DNA of 19,233 nt from Chitinophagales bacterium. Lineage in GTDB: Bacteria; Bacteroidota; Bacteroidia; Chitinophagales; UBA2359. The notes beneath the pieces are model-generated. The model was not told the origin of the DNA and did no database searches. It saw only the letters and a list, made by a program, of their open reading frames with translations. The stretch lies in contig JAHDDN010000058.1 in the NCBI GenBank assembly GCA_020629335.1, positions 1-19,233 on the forward strand, read 5' to 3'. Of the stretch, positions 1-7,141 are shown piece after piece. Positions within the stretch are counted from its first letter, which is position 1. Each line of letters begins with the position of its first letter. The position numbers and the translations under genes are program-made.

Positions 1-29
1 CAACGTTGCAACCTTAAAACGTTTTTGTC

Positions 30-1409
30 ATGCGAATCGAACTCTACATAACCCGTCACGGTCAAACCGATTACAATCTAAAAAGAATCGTACAAGGAAG
101 AGGAATCAATTCCTCGCTAAACGAGAATGGTCAAGCACAAGCCGCTAAATTCTACGAGCAAAATAAGCATATCGAATTTGATGCTTTATATGCTTCCGCC
201 CAACAAAGAAGCCAACAGAGTATTGCCGCTTTTGAAACCGAAAAATTATCGCTCAATAATCGGACAGATATAGACGAAATGGCTTGGGGCAAGCACGAAG
301 GTATGCCTGGAAATCCAGAAAGAGAAATAGCCTACAGAGAAATGATGCGCCAATGGAATATTGGCAACTTTGATTATCGTATATGCGATGAGTCAGAATC
401 TCCCAACCACGTAAAAGAGCGCGTCCAAAATTTCTTGAATGAGATATTAGTCAAGGATAACGATAACAAGCGCATACTGATTTGTACGCATGGAAGAACC
501 ATCACTATTATGATGTGTTTGCTATTAGGTTGGGACCTAAGGCGTATGAGAGAATTCCGTTCTAATAACCTAAAGCTTTACAAAGTAATCTGGGAAAATG
601 GGCAAGGAAAATTTGTATTTTCAAGAGAAGTGGAAAAAACAATAGAAGAAAAAATAAGTATGTCCGCAGTGGCTTACTTAAATACAAAGCCATTCTTAAG
701 CGGTTTAGAAAGTAATGGCCTAATAAACCATTTAGATCTACAGTTGCGAATCCCGTCAGCAGGTGCCGCTCAATTATTGAATGGAGAAGCAGAAATTGGC
801 TTAATACCAGTAGCCGTTATTCCAGACTTAGAAGGCTATGACATTTTTGGTCATTACTGTATTGGGACTGAGGGAGCGGTTAAGACCGTTTGTCTCTATA
901 GCCATTGTCCATTAGAAGAAATCGAGACGGTCTACTTAGACTTTCATTCTCGAACTTCCGTCCAATTATTACAAATCTTATTCGACAAACACTGGAAAAA
1001 AGAAGTCAATTTCTTACCAGCTCATGAAAGCTATCATCAAGATATTAAAGGAAATGTCGCAGGATTAATCATAGGAGATCGAGCCATCGATTGGGCTAAT
1101 AATTATACTTACGAATATGATTTAGGGACTGCTTGGAAGGAGTTTTCAGGCTTACCATTTGTATTTGCAGCATGGGTGGCTAAAGAGGGGGTATCTAAGC
1201 ATTTGAAGTATGTGTTGAATGATGCCTTTGCCATAGGCATTTCCCAAATCGAAAAAACAGTCGCTCATTATCAGCCTCAGTACGGCAATCGTTTTGACGT
1301 ACATCAATACCTAACCCAACACATCAGCTATGAATTAGATGATGCCAAACAGGCAGGTTTAGAGCTATTTTTGAGTTTGCTGGAAGAAAGAAAATCTATT
1401 GAGGTTTAG
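30..1409 (+). CDS. mqnA: Histidine phosphatase - MqnA (chorismate dehydratase) fusion protein
   Basis: This is a 459-residue protein with two domains. Residues 1-205 are a phosphoglycerate-mutase-like histidine phosphatase: RHG at 9-11 with H10 as the nucleophile, R60 in the ASAQQR segment, HEG near 90, and the second catalytic His in ICTHGR (H154). Residues 208-450 match MqnA, chorismate dehydratase, the first enzyme of the futalosine route to menaquinone; the hallmark AVAYLNTKPF stands at 213-222. The phosphatase half has no assigned substrate. An internal ATG at 660 (M211) lies inside the first beta strand of MqnA, because K208-I209 already align with the usual MqnA N-terminus, so separate initiation there would trim the fold. 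MqnA proteins normally stand alone, and the second half (about 250 residues) is close to normal length. No other menaquinone gene is recognised in the window. The start at 30 is chosen because the RHG strand begins directly after it. Both domains are clear; that the product stays fused is inferred. Confidence 0.9.
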   Translation: MRIELYITRHGQTDYNLKRIVQGRGINSSLNENGQAQAAKFYEQNKHIEFDALYASAQQRSQQSIAAFETEKLSLNNRTDIDEMAWGKHEGMPGNPEREIAYREMMRQWNIGNFDYRICDESESPNHVKERVQNFLNEILVKDNDNKRILICTHGRTITIMMCLLLGWDLRRMREFRSNNLKLYKVIWENGQGKFVFSREVEKTIEEKISMSAVAYLNTKPFLSGLESNGLINHLDLQLRIPSAGAAQLLNGEAEIGLIPVAVIPDLEGYDIFGHYCIGTEGAVKTVCLYSHCPLEEIETVYLDFHSRTSVQLLQILFDKHWKKEVNFLPAHESYHQDIKGNVAGLIIGDRAIDWANNYTYEYDLGTAWKEFSGLPFVFAAWVAKEGVSKHLKYVLNDAFAIGISQIEKTVAHYQPQYGNRFDVHQYLTQHISYELDDAKQAGLELFLSLLEERKSIEV

Positions 1410-1445
1410 AACTTGTATTTCAAAAAATCCCGTAGGAACCTTGCA

Positions 1446-1482
1446 CTGCAACGTCTATCTGCCAACTTCTGCAACGTCTATC
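1446..1482. repeat. Short tandem direct repeat, CTGCAACGTCTATC x2
   Basis: The 14-mer CTGCAACGTCTATC occurs at 1446-1459 and again at 1469-1482, a 23-bp period. It lies between the mqnA fusion stop and the hairpin element that follows. No function is recognised. Confidence 0.6.
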
Positions 1483-1519
1483 GAGCAAATCACTTCGCCG
1501 ACTTTGAAATGATGAAAAA

Positions 1520-1649
1520 ATAAATTTACAAATATTGGCGCAGTATTTTTTTTGTCTAAGAAGGCAAAAAACGTAGGCAATGCAGCGCATTGTCGAGGCT
1601 TTTTAACGCACTTAGACGGAAAAAAGACAAGTCAAGATTGTAAAGTTAT
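1520..1649 (-). repeat. Long-hairpin repeat family P, copy P4
   Basis: Imperfect palindrome filling much of the gap between two convergent genes. The outer arms start with ATAAATTTACAA (1520-1531) and end with TTGTAAAGTTAT (1638-1649). The inner arms are GTCTAAG (1554-1560) and CTTAGAC (1611-1617). Read on the minus strand, the 50-nt core (1610-1561) begins TGCGTT and ends GCCTT and holds an apical CAATGC/GCATTG stem. The core layout matches the copies at 11392-11577, 12848-13005 and 13643-13804, although the stem sequences are unrelated. Given its place it may also end transcription from both sides; that is inference. Confidence 0.75.
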
Positions 1650-1656
1650 TTGAGAA

Positions 1657-2175
1657 TTATTTCTTTACCTTAAACGACCAAGTAAAAGTAAATCTTGCGA
1701 CCTCTTCACCAGCCTTATTTTTACCTACTGACTCCATATCTAAAGTAACGCCTTCGCCAGTAGCTAAAGCTTTCCCTAAGGTAGCATTCAGCTTATCACC
1801 ATCTACACAAGTAAAAGTGCTTACATCAGCAGCTTTTTTCAAAAAATCGGCTTTCATATTCACTACTAACATGGAGAAAGCTGGACTGTGCTTGTGAATC
1901 GCTGCAAAAGCCATTGCACCAGTAGACATCTCTGCTGCCATAGCCAGTACTGCAAAATAGGTAGATTTAAACGGATTTTGAGAAAGCCACTTATAAGGAA
2001 CAGAAGTGATGCATTTTTTCTCATCAATTTCCTGTAATCTCACTCCAGCAATATAAGCTAAGGGCAATTTATAAACCATTGCCAAATTAAACTTAGCCTT
2101 GCTATTCATCTGCTTACGTAGTTCTTCCGCTTTTGGATTACTAAAAGTGTATGCTTGTACGTTTTCTTGTATCAT
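1657..2175 (-). CDS. DUF4442 hotdog-fold (thioesterase-like) protein
   Basis: This 172-residue protein has no signal peptide or membrane segment. The stretch from about residue 25 to the end resembles DUF4442, a hotdog-fold family related to acyl-CoA thioesterases: a central PFKSTYFAVLAMAAE helix region, then strands around FSMLVVNMKADFLKKA, and a C-terminal ARFTFTWSFKVKK strand. The substrate is unknown, and the family assignment rests on overall pattern, not on catalytic residues. Its ATG lies 32 nt after the stop of the Uma2 gene on the same strand, so the two may share a transcript. The gene ends next to hairpin element P4, which separates it from the convergent mqnA fusion. Confidence 0.75.
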   Translation of the reverse strand: MIQENVQAYTFSNPKAEELRKQMNSKAKFNLAMVYKLPLAYIAGVRLQEIDEKKCITSVPYKWLSQNPFKSTYFAVLAMAAEMSTGAMAFAAIHKHSPAFSMLVVNMKADFLKKAADVSTFTCVDGDKLNATLGKALATGEGVTLDMESVGKNKAGEEVARFTFTWSFKVKK

Positions 2176-2207
2176 ATTGATTGGGATTATTTTTTTTGCT
2201 ACTTAAA

Positions 2208-2789
2208 TTATTCAGGACGGATTAAGTCAGTAATATTAATTTGGAGACCGTCTAAAATTTCAAAATCTTCATTCCATTGAGAGGTAATCCAATTTTGATT
2301 TTTCTGGGCGATCATTACTTTTTTAGAGTCAGAAAATATCCATATTATTTTTTCTACACCGAATGTAAGTAACTCATCCGTTTTTTCGTGATAGTATCCT
2401 AATGGATTTTTTATTTCACTAAGCTCTGCTTTGGTATCGATCTCTATGACAATTTTAGGAGCAAAATGGAGATAGCTATTTTTAAGAGGTTCTTTGTATA
2501 AATCTTTTTTAAGAACAATGGCTATATCTGCTGCTCGCCATGATTTTTTTCCAAATTGTATACCTAATCCATTAGTAAGTACTTCATAATCATTGTTTAA
2601 CCGAGTAAGTAATACTTTCATTAATCTCGATATAATGACTGACTGCAATAGACTACTACCCATGATTTCGTCTATTTTTTTAATACCATTCAGATAATCT
2701 CTATAACCTTTATAATAAATGGCTTGTCCTTTAACCATTTCATATATAAGGCTTTTAGGTATGGTATCAATTACTTCCTTCATTGTCAT
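2208..2789 (-). CDS. Uma2/DUF820 family PD-(D/E)XK nuclease-like protein
   Basis: This protein resembles the Uma2 (DUF820) family, which has a restriction-endonuclease-like fold and is of uncertain role. The likely active-site segments are WRAADIAIVLK (the PD-like Asp, D88 from the chosen start), KIVIEIDTKAE (the E/D-x-K-like strand, E116 and D118) and HEKTDELLTFGVEKIIWIF. The open reading frame could begin at 2828, but a TATATTTG -7 promoter element at 2811-2818 lies downstream of that ATG. Transcription would therefore start after it, and the ATG at 2789 (or 2783) is preferred, giving 193 residues. In other bacteria Uma2 genes occur in scattered multi-copy families, often in mobile regions; here it stands between a thioredoxin-like lipoprotein gene and a DUF4442 gene. 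Whether it still cuts DNA cannot be told from sequence. Confidence 0.75.
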   Translation of the reverse strand: MTMKEVIDTIPKSLIYEMVKGQAIYYKGYRDYLNGIKKIDEIMGSSLLQSVIISRLMKVLLTRLNNDYEVLTNGLGIQFGKKSWRAADIAIVLKKDLYKEPLKNSYLHFAPKIVIEIDTKAELSEIKNPLGYYHEKTDELLTFGVEKIIWIFSDSKKVMIAQKNQNWITSQWNEDFEILDGLQINITDLIRPE

Positions 2790-2810
2790 TACTAAATTTA
2801 TAGATATGTC

Positions 2811-2842
2811 CAAATATAGCGTTTTCACCTTAGAATGGCAAG
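2811..2842 (-). promoter_or_regulatory. Bacteroidota-type promoter for the Uma2 gene
   Basis: Read on the minus strand, CTTG (2842-2839) is followed by a 20-nt spacer and TATATTTG (2818-2811), close to the TTTG / TAnnTTTG consensus of the phylum's primary sigma factor. The -7 box is 21 nt upstream of the ATG at 2789, which sets that start. Confidence 0.55.
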
Positions 2843-2880
2843 CCCATAATAGGTGAATGTCATTTATTTAGATGTGATCC

Positions 2881-3336
2881 TTAAGGCAGCTTAAGGGCAC
2901 TATTACTCATCTCAAGCAACTTTTCTCTGGAGGTAAAGCCCTCTGACTTCTCAATCACTTCTCCATATTGATTCATGATAAATAAAGTCGGGTAATAGAT
3001 GACCTGATGCTTTTTGAAAAATTCATCAGCATACTTGCTATCTCCATCTAATTTATAACAAACAAAATTATCATTAAATTGAGTAGCTACTTCAGGATTA
3101 TTAAAGACATTGCTATCCATTTGTTTGCAAGGCATACACCAAGAGGTATAGACGTCAACAAATACAGGTTTTTGTAGCTTTTGAGCTTTTTCGAGAATAT
3201 CTTCATATTTTCCCTTTATGAATACTACTTTTTTAGTATTGCTAGTTGGGTATTGGCTAGTATTTTGATAATGCTTATTACAAGCAATAAAACTCATACA
3301 AAATACTAATAGGCTGATTAATGTGATACTACGCAT
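2881..3336 (-). CDS. Thioredoxin-like lipoprotein (periplasmic thiol-disulfide protein)
   Basis: This is a 151-residue protein. A lipoprotein signal (hydrophobic 4-18, lipobox SFIAC with Cys19) is followed by a thioredoxin fold. The active-site motif WCMPC has its cysteines at 67 and 70, and the cis-proline loop YYPTLF has Pro116. The DVYTSWCMPCKQMDSNVF stretch resembles the Thioredoxin_7/DUF255-like group common in Bacteroidota, whose members reduce or shuttle disulfides in the periplasm. No partner is encoded next to it that would name its substrate. It lies upstream of, and in the same direction as, the Uma2 gene, about 90 nt away, but that gene has its own promoter. The start is supported by the proper n-region (MRS) of the signal peptide. 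Confidence 0.85.
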   Translation of the reverse strand: MRSITLISLLVFCMSFIACNKHYQNTSQYPTSNTKKVVFIKGKYEDILEKAQKLQKPVFVDVYTSWCMPCKQMDSNVFNNPEVATQFNDNFVCYKLDGDSKYADEFFKKHQVIYYPTLFIMNQYGEVIEKSEGFTSREKLLEMSNSALKLP

Positions 3337-3464
3337 AGGAAAAGTTTTTGGTGATAGGGGAGTAATCTTTTAGATGTTCAATAATTACTTATGTTTAACG
3401 TTCTAAACGTGAAAAATTGTGGATAAGATGTGTAATAAAAAACTGCAATTGATTAATTAATCTT

Positions 3465-3472
3465 TATGTTTG
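3465..3472 (+). promoter_or_regulatory. -7 promoter element (TATGTTTG) of a leaderless gene
   Basis: TATGTTTG fits the Bacteroidota TAnnTTTG -7 box and ends 4 nt before the ATG at 3477. The transcript would start at or within a few bases of the start codon. A -33 box is weak (ACTG at 3442-3445). Confidence 0.5.
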
Positions 3473-3476
3473 CAAG

Positions 3477-3893
3477 ATGGGCTTTAGATATATTTATGCG
3501 ATTAAGGAAAGGTGGACCAGAAAAGTCAAGATCGGAATCACACATGATATAGGAAAACGCAAGAGAGATATTTCAGATAGTTTAGATGAGAAATTAAAAA
3601 TCATCTGTGCTTCTAAAATACCAAATGCAGATAAGGTAGAAAAATGGCTACACAGACGCTATAAACATAGGCGTTTCAAATATAGAGGTTCTGGCCGAAC
3701 AGAGTGGTTTAAGCTCTCCGCTTTCCAACGCTTAGAGTTACGATTAATCATTTGGGGATTGGGGCTTTGGGATGAGCTACTTATTTTTATAGCATTGATG
3801 TCCTTTTTATATTATTTTTATGGCGATGAAGTTTTTTATCTATGGTGGAAGTGGTATAATATCGCTATAGATTATTGGCAATATTATATCTGA
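3477..3893 (+). CDS. Small GIY-YIG/T5orf172-type nuclease domain with hydrophobic C-terminal tail
   Basis: This is a 138-residue protein. Residues 4-82 show the pattern of the GIY-YIG superfamily branch T5orf172/MUG113: YIYAI at 5-9, KIGIT at 18-22 (the GIY and YIG strands), R28/R30 in GKRKRDI, the EKWLHRRYKHRR helix around H59, and GRTEWFKLS with E76 as the likely metal-binding glutamate. Residues 88-138 are strongly hydrophobic and aromatic, with a probable membrane helix at about 101-116 and a Trp/Tyr-rich end. A membrane tail on such a domain is unusual. The gene stands alone on the plus strand with its own promoter and a terminator after it. Possible roles are DNA cleavage at the membrane or a non-catalytic binding domain; neither is proven. 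Confidence 0.75.
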   Translation: MGFRYIYAIKERWTRKVKIGITHDIGKRKRDISDSLDEKLKIICASKIPNADKVEKWLHRRYKHRRFKYRGSGRTEWFKLSAFQRLELRLIIWGLGLWDELLIFIALMSFLYYFYGDEVFYLWWKWYNIAIDYWQYYI

Positions 3894-3900
3894 AAAATAT

Positions 3901-3930
3901 AGGGCAGCCAATATTTTATAGACTGCCCTT
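3901..3930. terminator. Two-way intrinsic terminator
   Basis: AGGGCAG (3901-3907) pairs with CTGCCCT (3923-3929). The hairpin sits between the stop of the GIY-YIG gene (plus) and the stop of the NHL gene (minus), 8 nt from each. On the minus strand it is followed by an A/T run ending in TTTTT. Confidence 0.75.
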
Positions 3931-3937
3931 ATATCAT

Positions 3938-4753
3938 TTATCGTTTGTAAATATCAATACTTTTACTCTTGTAATTCGTAATCCACAATTCATCGTCAAC
4001 TAATAAAATATCAGTTGGTTTGCTTAATTCATCCTTAATGATCTGTTTTAATTGACCGTTCAAGTCATATACCAACACTCTATCGTGTTCAAAGTCTGTT
4101 ATCATTACTTCCTGATCGGACACATAAATTCCAGTTGCAGCATTCATCTTTTCTTCTACCCCAATAAATTGTAAAAAACCTCCCTTTTTATCAAAGACCT
4201 GTACTCGATTATTATAAGCATCTGCAACATAAATTTTGTCAGCAATAATTTGTACATCAGTAGGATAGTGAAATTCGCCTTCAGCTTTTCCTTTTTTCCC
4301 AATAGCTTTCCAAGTATTACCATTAAAGTATAATACACGATGATTGTAAAAATCTGCGATAGCCATTTCTTGTCCAAAGACAGCAATACCAGCAGGTGCA
4401 TCTAAGCTATCCTTTAGTAATACCTTACCTCTTTTGCCATTACTTAATTGAATGATTTGATCTGTTCCATATTCAGGAATATATAAACTATTATTGGATG
4501 AAGCAATATGCATAGGCCGCTCAAAACCTTCAAGTTTTTCTACTACTTTTTCACCCTCAAGTGCAATAAGTTGATTATTATCCCCATCAGCTACCCAAAT
4601 TTTATCCCCTAATTGAGCCAATCCAATAGGAGCACTAGCCCCTAAACTAATCGAGCGATCTTTAGCCCAATACTTACTTTGATTACAAGCAAGTAATATT
4701 AATAGTAAGACAAAAAGAGCTAAGCTATTTTTAATTTTGATTCCTGTCACCAT
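3938..4753 (-). CDS. NHL-repeat beta-propeller lipoprotein
   Basis: This is a 271-residue protein with a lipoprotein signal (hydrophobic 10-21, lipobox LLAC with Cys23). The rest consists of NHL-type blades with repeated phrases such as PIGLAQLGDKIWVADGDNN, PAGIAVFGQEMAIADFYNHRVLYF, PTDVQIIADKIYVADAYNNRVQVF, ATGIYVSDQEVMITDFEHDRVLVY and PTDILLVDDELWITNYKSKSIDIY. About six blades fit a closed propeller, a fold usually used for binding. The ATG begins on the base right after the stop codon of the double-HMA gene (TAG then ATG), so the two genes are surely co-transcribed and probably translationally coupled. The context suggests a cell-envelope protein of the metal-handling locus, but no metal-binding motif is visible in it, so its ligand is unknown. 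Confidence 0.85.
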   Translation of the reverse strand: MVTGIKIKNSLALFVLLLILLACNQSKYWAKDRSISLGASAPIGLAQLGDKIWVADGDNNQLIALEGEKVVEKLEGFERPMHIASSNNSLYIPEYGTDQIIQLSNGKRGKVLLKDSLDAPAGIAVFGQEMAIADFYNHRVLYFNGNTWKAIGKKGKAEGEFHYPTDVQIIADKIYVADAYNNRVQVFDKKGGFLQFIGVEEKMNAATGIYVSDQEVMITDFEHDRVLVYDLNGQLKQIIKDELSKPTDILLVDDELWITNYKSKSIDIYKR

Positions 4754-5398
4754 CTATTTTGCTCTATCGTATTGACAACAACCTGGCAAATTATCATAAG
4801 TTTCCTGTGCTGCTCTAAAATTAGTCGTATCATGCCCTGACTCAGCCACCTTTCTTTCAATATCTTCCTCTGAAACTTGGGTTTGATCAAATTCAATATT
4901 TAGAATTTTTGAATCTTTATCCCAGCTAGCAGCAATTACGCCTTCTATATCCATACTAGCCTTCTCAATTCTCGCCTGACACATCCCACAATTGCCAGCC
5001 ACCATAATTTCTTTTTTAACTATAATACTTTCTTCAGTAGTTGTAGTAGTAGTATTTTCTACAGCAACACTTTCCTCAATACTTCCATCCGCTCGCTCGA
5101 TTTTTACACTCACAGCAGTATAACCCGCTTCATCTACTTGATTACTCACCGCTTCCATATCTAAAGCCTTTTCACTTGGATAAGTAAAAGTGAAAATACC
5201 TGTTTCCATTTCAATATTAGTTTCTTTAATTCCTTTTAACTCCTTAAATTTTTTCTCTAATCCATAAGCACAAAACGGACAACCAAGCCCATCCACTTGT
5301 ACCGTAAAAAAATCTCTATCCATAGATTGTGCATTGGCAGGATGATTATTAACTCCTAACGAAAGTGCTGCTAATAGCACGATGATTATGTATTTCAT
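4754..5398 (-). CDS. Periplasmic protein with two heavy-metal-associated (HMA) domains
   Basis: The start is taken at the ATG at 5398, where a proper signal peptide begins (MKYIIIVLLAALSLG, cleavage after ANAQ at 21-24). The ATG at 5437 would add 13 polar residues before it. The mature protein holds two HMA (ferredoxin-like, copper/heavy-metal-binding) domains. HMA1 lies at about 31-100 with CPFC at 40-43. HMA2 lies at about 126-195 with CGMC at 137-140. They are joined by an acidic/Thr-rich linker (TTTTTTEES), and the tail YDNLPGCCQYD carries a Cys pair at 207-208. Such proteins bind or pass on soft metal ions such as Cu(I). The gene lies between an outer-membrane protein gene and the NHL gene on the same strand. 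Copper is the likeliest metal but is not shown by the sequence. Confidence 0.85.
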   Translation of the reverse strand: MKYIIIVLLAALSLGVNNHPANAQSMDRDFFTVQVDGLGCPFCAYGLEKKFKELKGIKETNIEMETGIFTFTYPSEKALDMEAVSNQVDEAGYTAVSVKIERADGSIEESVAVENTTTTTTEESIIVKKEIMVAGNCGMCQARIEKASMDIEGVIAASWDKDSKILNIEFDQTQVSEEDIERKVAESGHDTTNFRAAQETYDNLPGCCQYDRAK

Positions 5399-5429
5399 TG
5401 TTTTATTTTTTTGATTTTGAAAATTATTT

Positions 5430-5581
5430 GGGCGCATCCCTTCGGGTCGGGCTATCCGCTATTATGTGGCTATGAGTTGCCTACTGCACTAAGCTGTACT
5501 TGTCTGCTAAAGCCAGCCTGCGTCCAGCTAAGTTCCGTAAGGCATCTCCTATACGCCACATACCGCTTCTATCCCTTGCGC
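5430..5581 (-). repeat. Long-hairpin repeat family R, copy R-A
   Basis: An interspersed element of about 150 nt on the minus strand, filling the gap between the outer-membrane protein gene and the double-HMA gene. It shares with the copies at 8121 and 13374 the segments GGGATAGAAGCGGTATGTGGC-like at its start and GCCACATAATAGCGGATAGC / CCGACCCGAAGGG at its end. TATGTGGC and GCCACATA form the base stem. A middle stem pairs ACTTAGCTG with CAGCTTAGT around a T-T mismatch. An apical hairpin CTGGC-TTTA-GCAG is followed by ACAAG. The stop codon of the upstream gene directly abuts the element. Confidence 0.8.
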
Positions 5582-6367
5582 TTAGAAAACATATCGACTC
5601 CCGAAAAAGAAGCTATATTTCCTTTCTCTATTAAATGTGACTGTCTGAACTAAAGGAAGTTGAATGGCTCCTTCAAAAGTAAATCTACCTATTGCATATT
5701 GGAGGCCCTGAGCATATAAAAGCATATACTCATTAGGCCCGAAATACCAACTACTTTGATATTCAAAATAAAGATTCACTTGTTTAACAGGATAGCTAGG
5801 CTTTAATAGCGGCAAGCCAAAACCTAACTTATAACGCAACTCATCTCTATCATCCAATGGGCTCATGACATAACCCAATTCATTAGAAATGCCATATTTA
5901 ATACTTTCATAGCCCGCCACTATACCATAATAGCCATGATAACGCCCCATACTGATTCCATCTAAACCTAATTTATCACCACTTGGAAGCATTTGGAGTG
6001 TTTTAGCCACTAGCCTGAAAGTTTTACCCATACCATCTTTTCGATAAAATTGATATTTGGCTAGCAATTGTATATCACCCAATCCTTGTGCTTTACTATC
6101 AAAAGTTAAAGAGGAAAAATTATAACTAATGAAAGGAATATGAATACCTAAAAGAATATCAGAAGTCACCAAGTAATGAGCCATTAGAGGAGCACTAAGA
6201 ACTTGCCCTTCCTGAGTCGTTCTAAACTCTGTGAGCGTTTTTAGTACCACTCTTTTAGCCCCTAACATAATTGGCTTGTCGCCAGTAATTGGTGGCCCTT
6301 GAGCAGATAATTGAAGGCTAATGAATAATAGACCTACTATTGTCATTAACCATGATATTTTTTTCAT
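5582..6367 (-). CDS. Outer-membrane beta-barrel protein of the metal-handling locus
   Basis: This is a 261-residue protein with a Sec signal peptide (residues 1-22, cleaved near LSAQ). The mature part alternates hydrophobic and polar residues as in amphipathic beta strands, with turns such as SPLDDRDELRYKLGFGLPLL, and ends in an aromatic residue (FGSRYVF), the usual outer-membrane barrel signature. It resembles the transporter-like barrels often found beside metal-resistance genes in Bacteroidota, but I cannot name a specific family or substrate. It lies downstream of the AraC-type regulator gene and upstream of the double-HMA gene on the same strand; the repeat element R-A separates it from the latter. 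It may let metal or metal-ligand complexes through the outer membrane; this is inferred from context. Confidence 0.75.
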   Translation of the reverse strand: MKKISWLMTIVGLLFISLQLSAQGPPITGDKPIMLGAKRVVLKTLTEFRTTQEGQVLSAPLMAHYLVTSDILLGIHIPFISYNFSSLTFDSKAQGLGDIQLLAKYQFYRKDGMGKTFRLVAKTLQMLPSGDKLGLDGISMGRYHGYYGIVAGYESIKYGISNELGYVMSPLDDRDELRYKLGFGLPLLKPSYPVKQVNLYFEYQSSWYFGPNEYMLLYAQGLQYAIGRFTFEGAIQLPLVQTVTFNRERKYSFFFGSRYVF

Positions 6368-6439
6368 GATTTAAATATGCACTTATGAAAATTGAAAAAA
6401 GAGTTACGAATATTCTAATAGGATAGCTATAAACTGATA

Positions 6440-6467
6440 TGTAAAAGAGTCCTTAATCACTTTTACA
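6440..6467. promoter_or_regulatory. Inverted repeat upstream of the outer-membrane protein gene
   Basis: TGTAAAAG (6440-6447) and CTTTTACA (6460-6467) are perfect inverted 8-mers with 12 nt between them, in the 171-nt gap after the AraC-type regulator gene. There is no T-run, so a terminator is unlikely. It could be an operator, but no family motif supports that. Confidence 0.35.
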
Positions 6468-6538
6468 AAAGTAATTCATCCTTTACAATAAATTATTACA
6501 AGATATTGGAATAGAGTTGTATGATTTGGGTAGATGAG

Positions 6539-7102
6539 TTAAATATTGTCAATCGTCTTGCGATTTTTTTTATTGAGCTTTTTAAATTCAGAAGGAGAAA
6601 TACCTGTTACTTTCTTAAATTGATTAGATAGGTGAGAAACACTACTATAGTTGAGCGAAAAGGCAATTTCAGAAATCGACATTTCATCATAGCTTAGCAG
6701 TTCTTTGATTTTTTCGATTTTTTGGTACATTATATACTTTTCAATTGTAATGCCTTCCACTTTACTAAATAATTTGCTTAGAGTAGAATACTCTTTTTGG
6801 GCGTGTTTGGATAAGACTTCAGAGATGTTTTTGTTAGATTGATGTTTGTCGTAATGGATCATTTCTACTAAAAAGGTTTTGATGCTATTAATAATTCTAC
6901 TTTCTTTATCATCCAGTAATTCAAAACCAATCGCATTCATTTGCTGATTAAGTGTTTGTTTTTGTTCAGAGCTAAGTTCATCCACTAATTCTACTTCTCC
7001 TAATTGTATACTATTATAAGGAATATCTAATTCAGTGAGTATATTTCTTACACTGTTTATACATCTTGGACAAACCATATTTTTTACTTGTATCTTGTGC
7101 AT
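6539..7102 (-). CDS. AraC-type transcriptional regulator with a metal-binding-like CxxC N-terminus
   Basis: This is a 187-residue protein. Residues 1-65 resemble a shortened HMA-like fold with MVCPRC (Cys11, Cys14) placed as in metallochaperones. Residues 85-180 form the AraC/XylS DNA-binding region with two helix-turn-helix parts, including ISEIAFSLNYSSVSHLSNQFKKVTGISPSEFKK, the most conserved AraC segment. Full-length AraC proteins are usually 250-300 residues with a larger sensor; this short form with a Cys-x-x-Cys head recurs in Bacteroidota beside metal genes. It probably senses a thiophilic metal through the Cys pair and controls the outer-membrane, HMA and NHL genes that follow on the same strand. 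The metal and the operator are not shown. Its ATG is 39 nt after the nucleoside phosphorylase stop. Confidence 0.85.
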   Translation of the reverse strand: MHKIQVKNMVCPRCINSVRNILTELDIPYNSIQLGEVELVDELSSEQKQTLNQQMNAIGFELLDDKESRIINSIKTFLVEMIHYDKHQSNKNISEVLSKHAQKEYSTLSKLFSKVEGITIEKYIMYQKIEKIKELLSYDEMSISEIAFSLNYSSVSHLSNQFKKVTGISPSEFKKLNKKNRKTIDNI

Positions 7103-7141
7103 AATGAAGGTCTATCTGAAATATTTTTGTTTAAAGATCGG

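Noticed and set aside
4156..4401. An 81-codon minus-strand frame
   Set aside because: It is an alternative frame inside the NHL lipoprotein gene, which has clear family repeats in its own frame.
5411..5653. An 80-codon plus-strand frame
   Set aside because: It runs antisense through repeat element R-A and the end of the outer-membrane protein gene; the composition reflects the repeat, not a protein.
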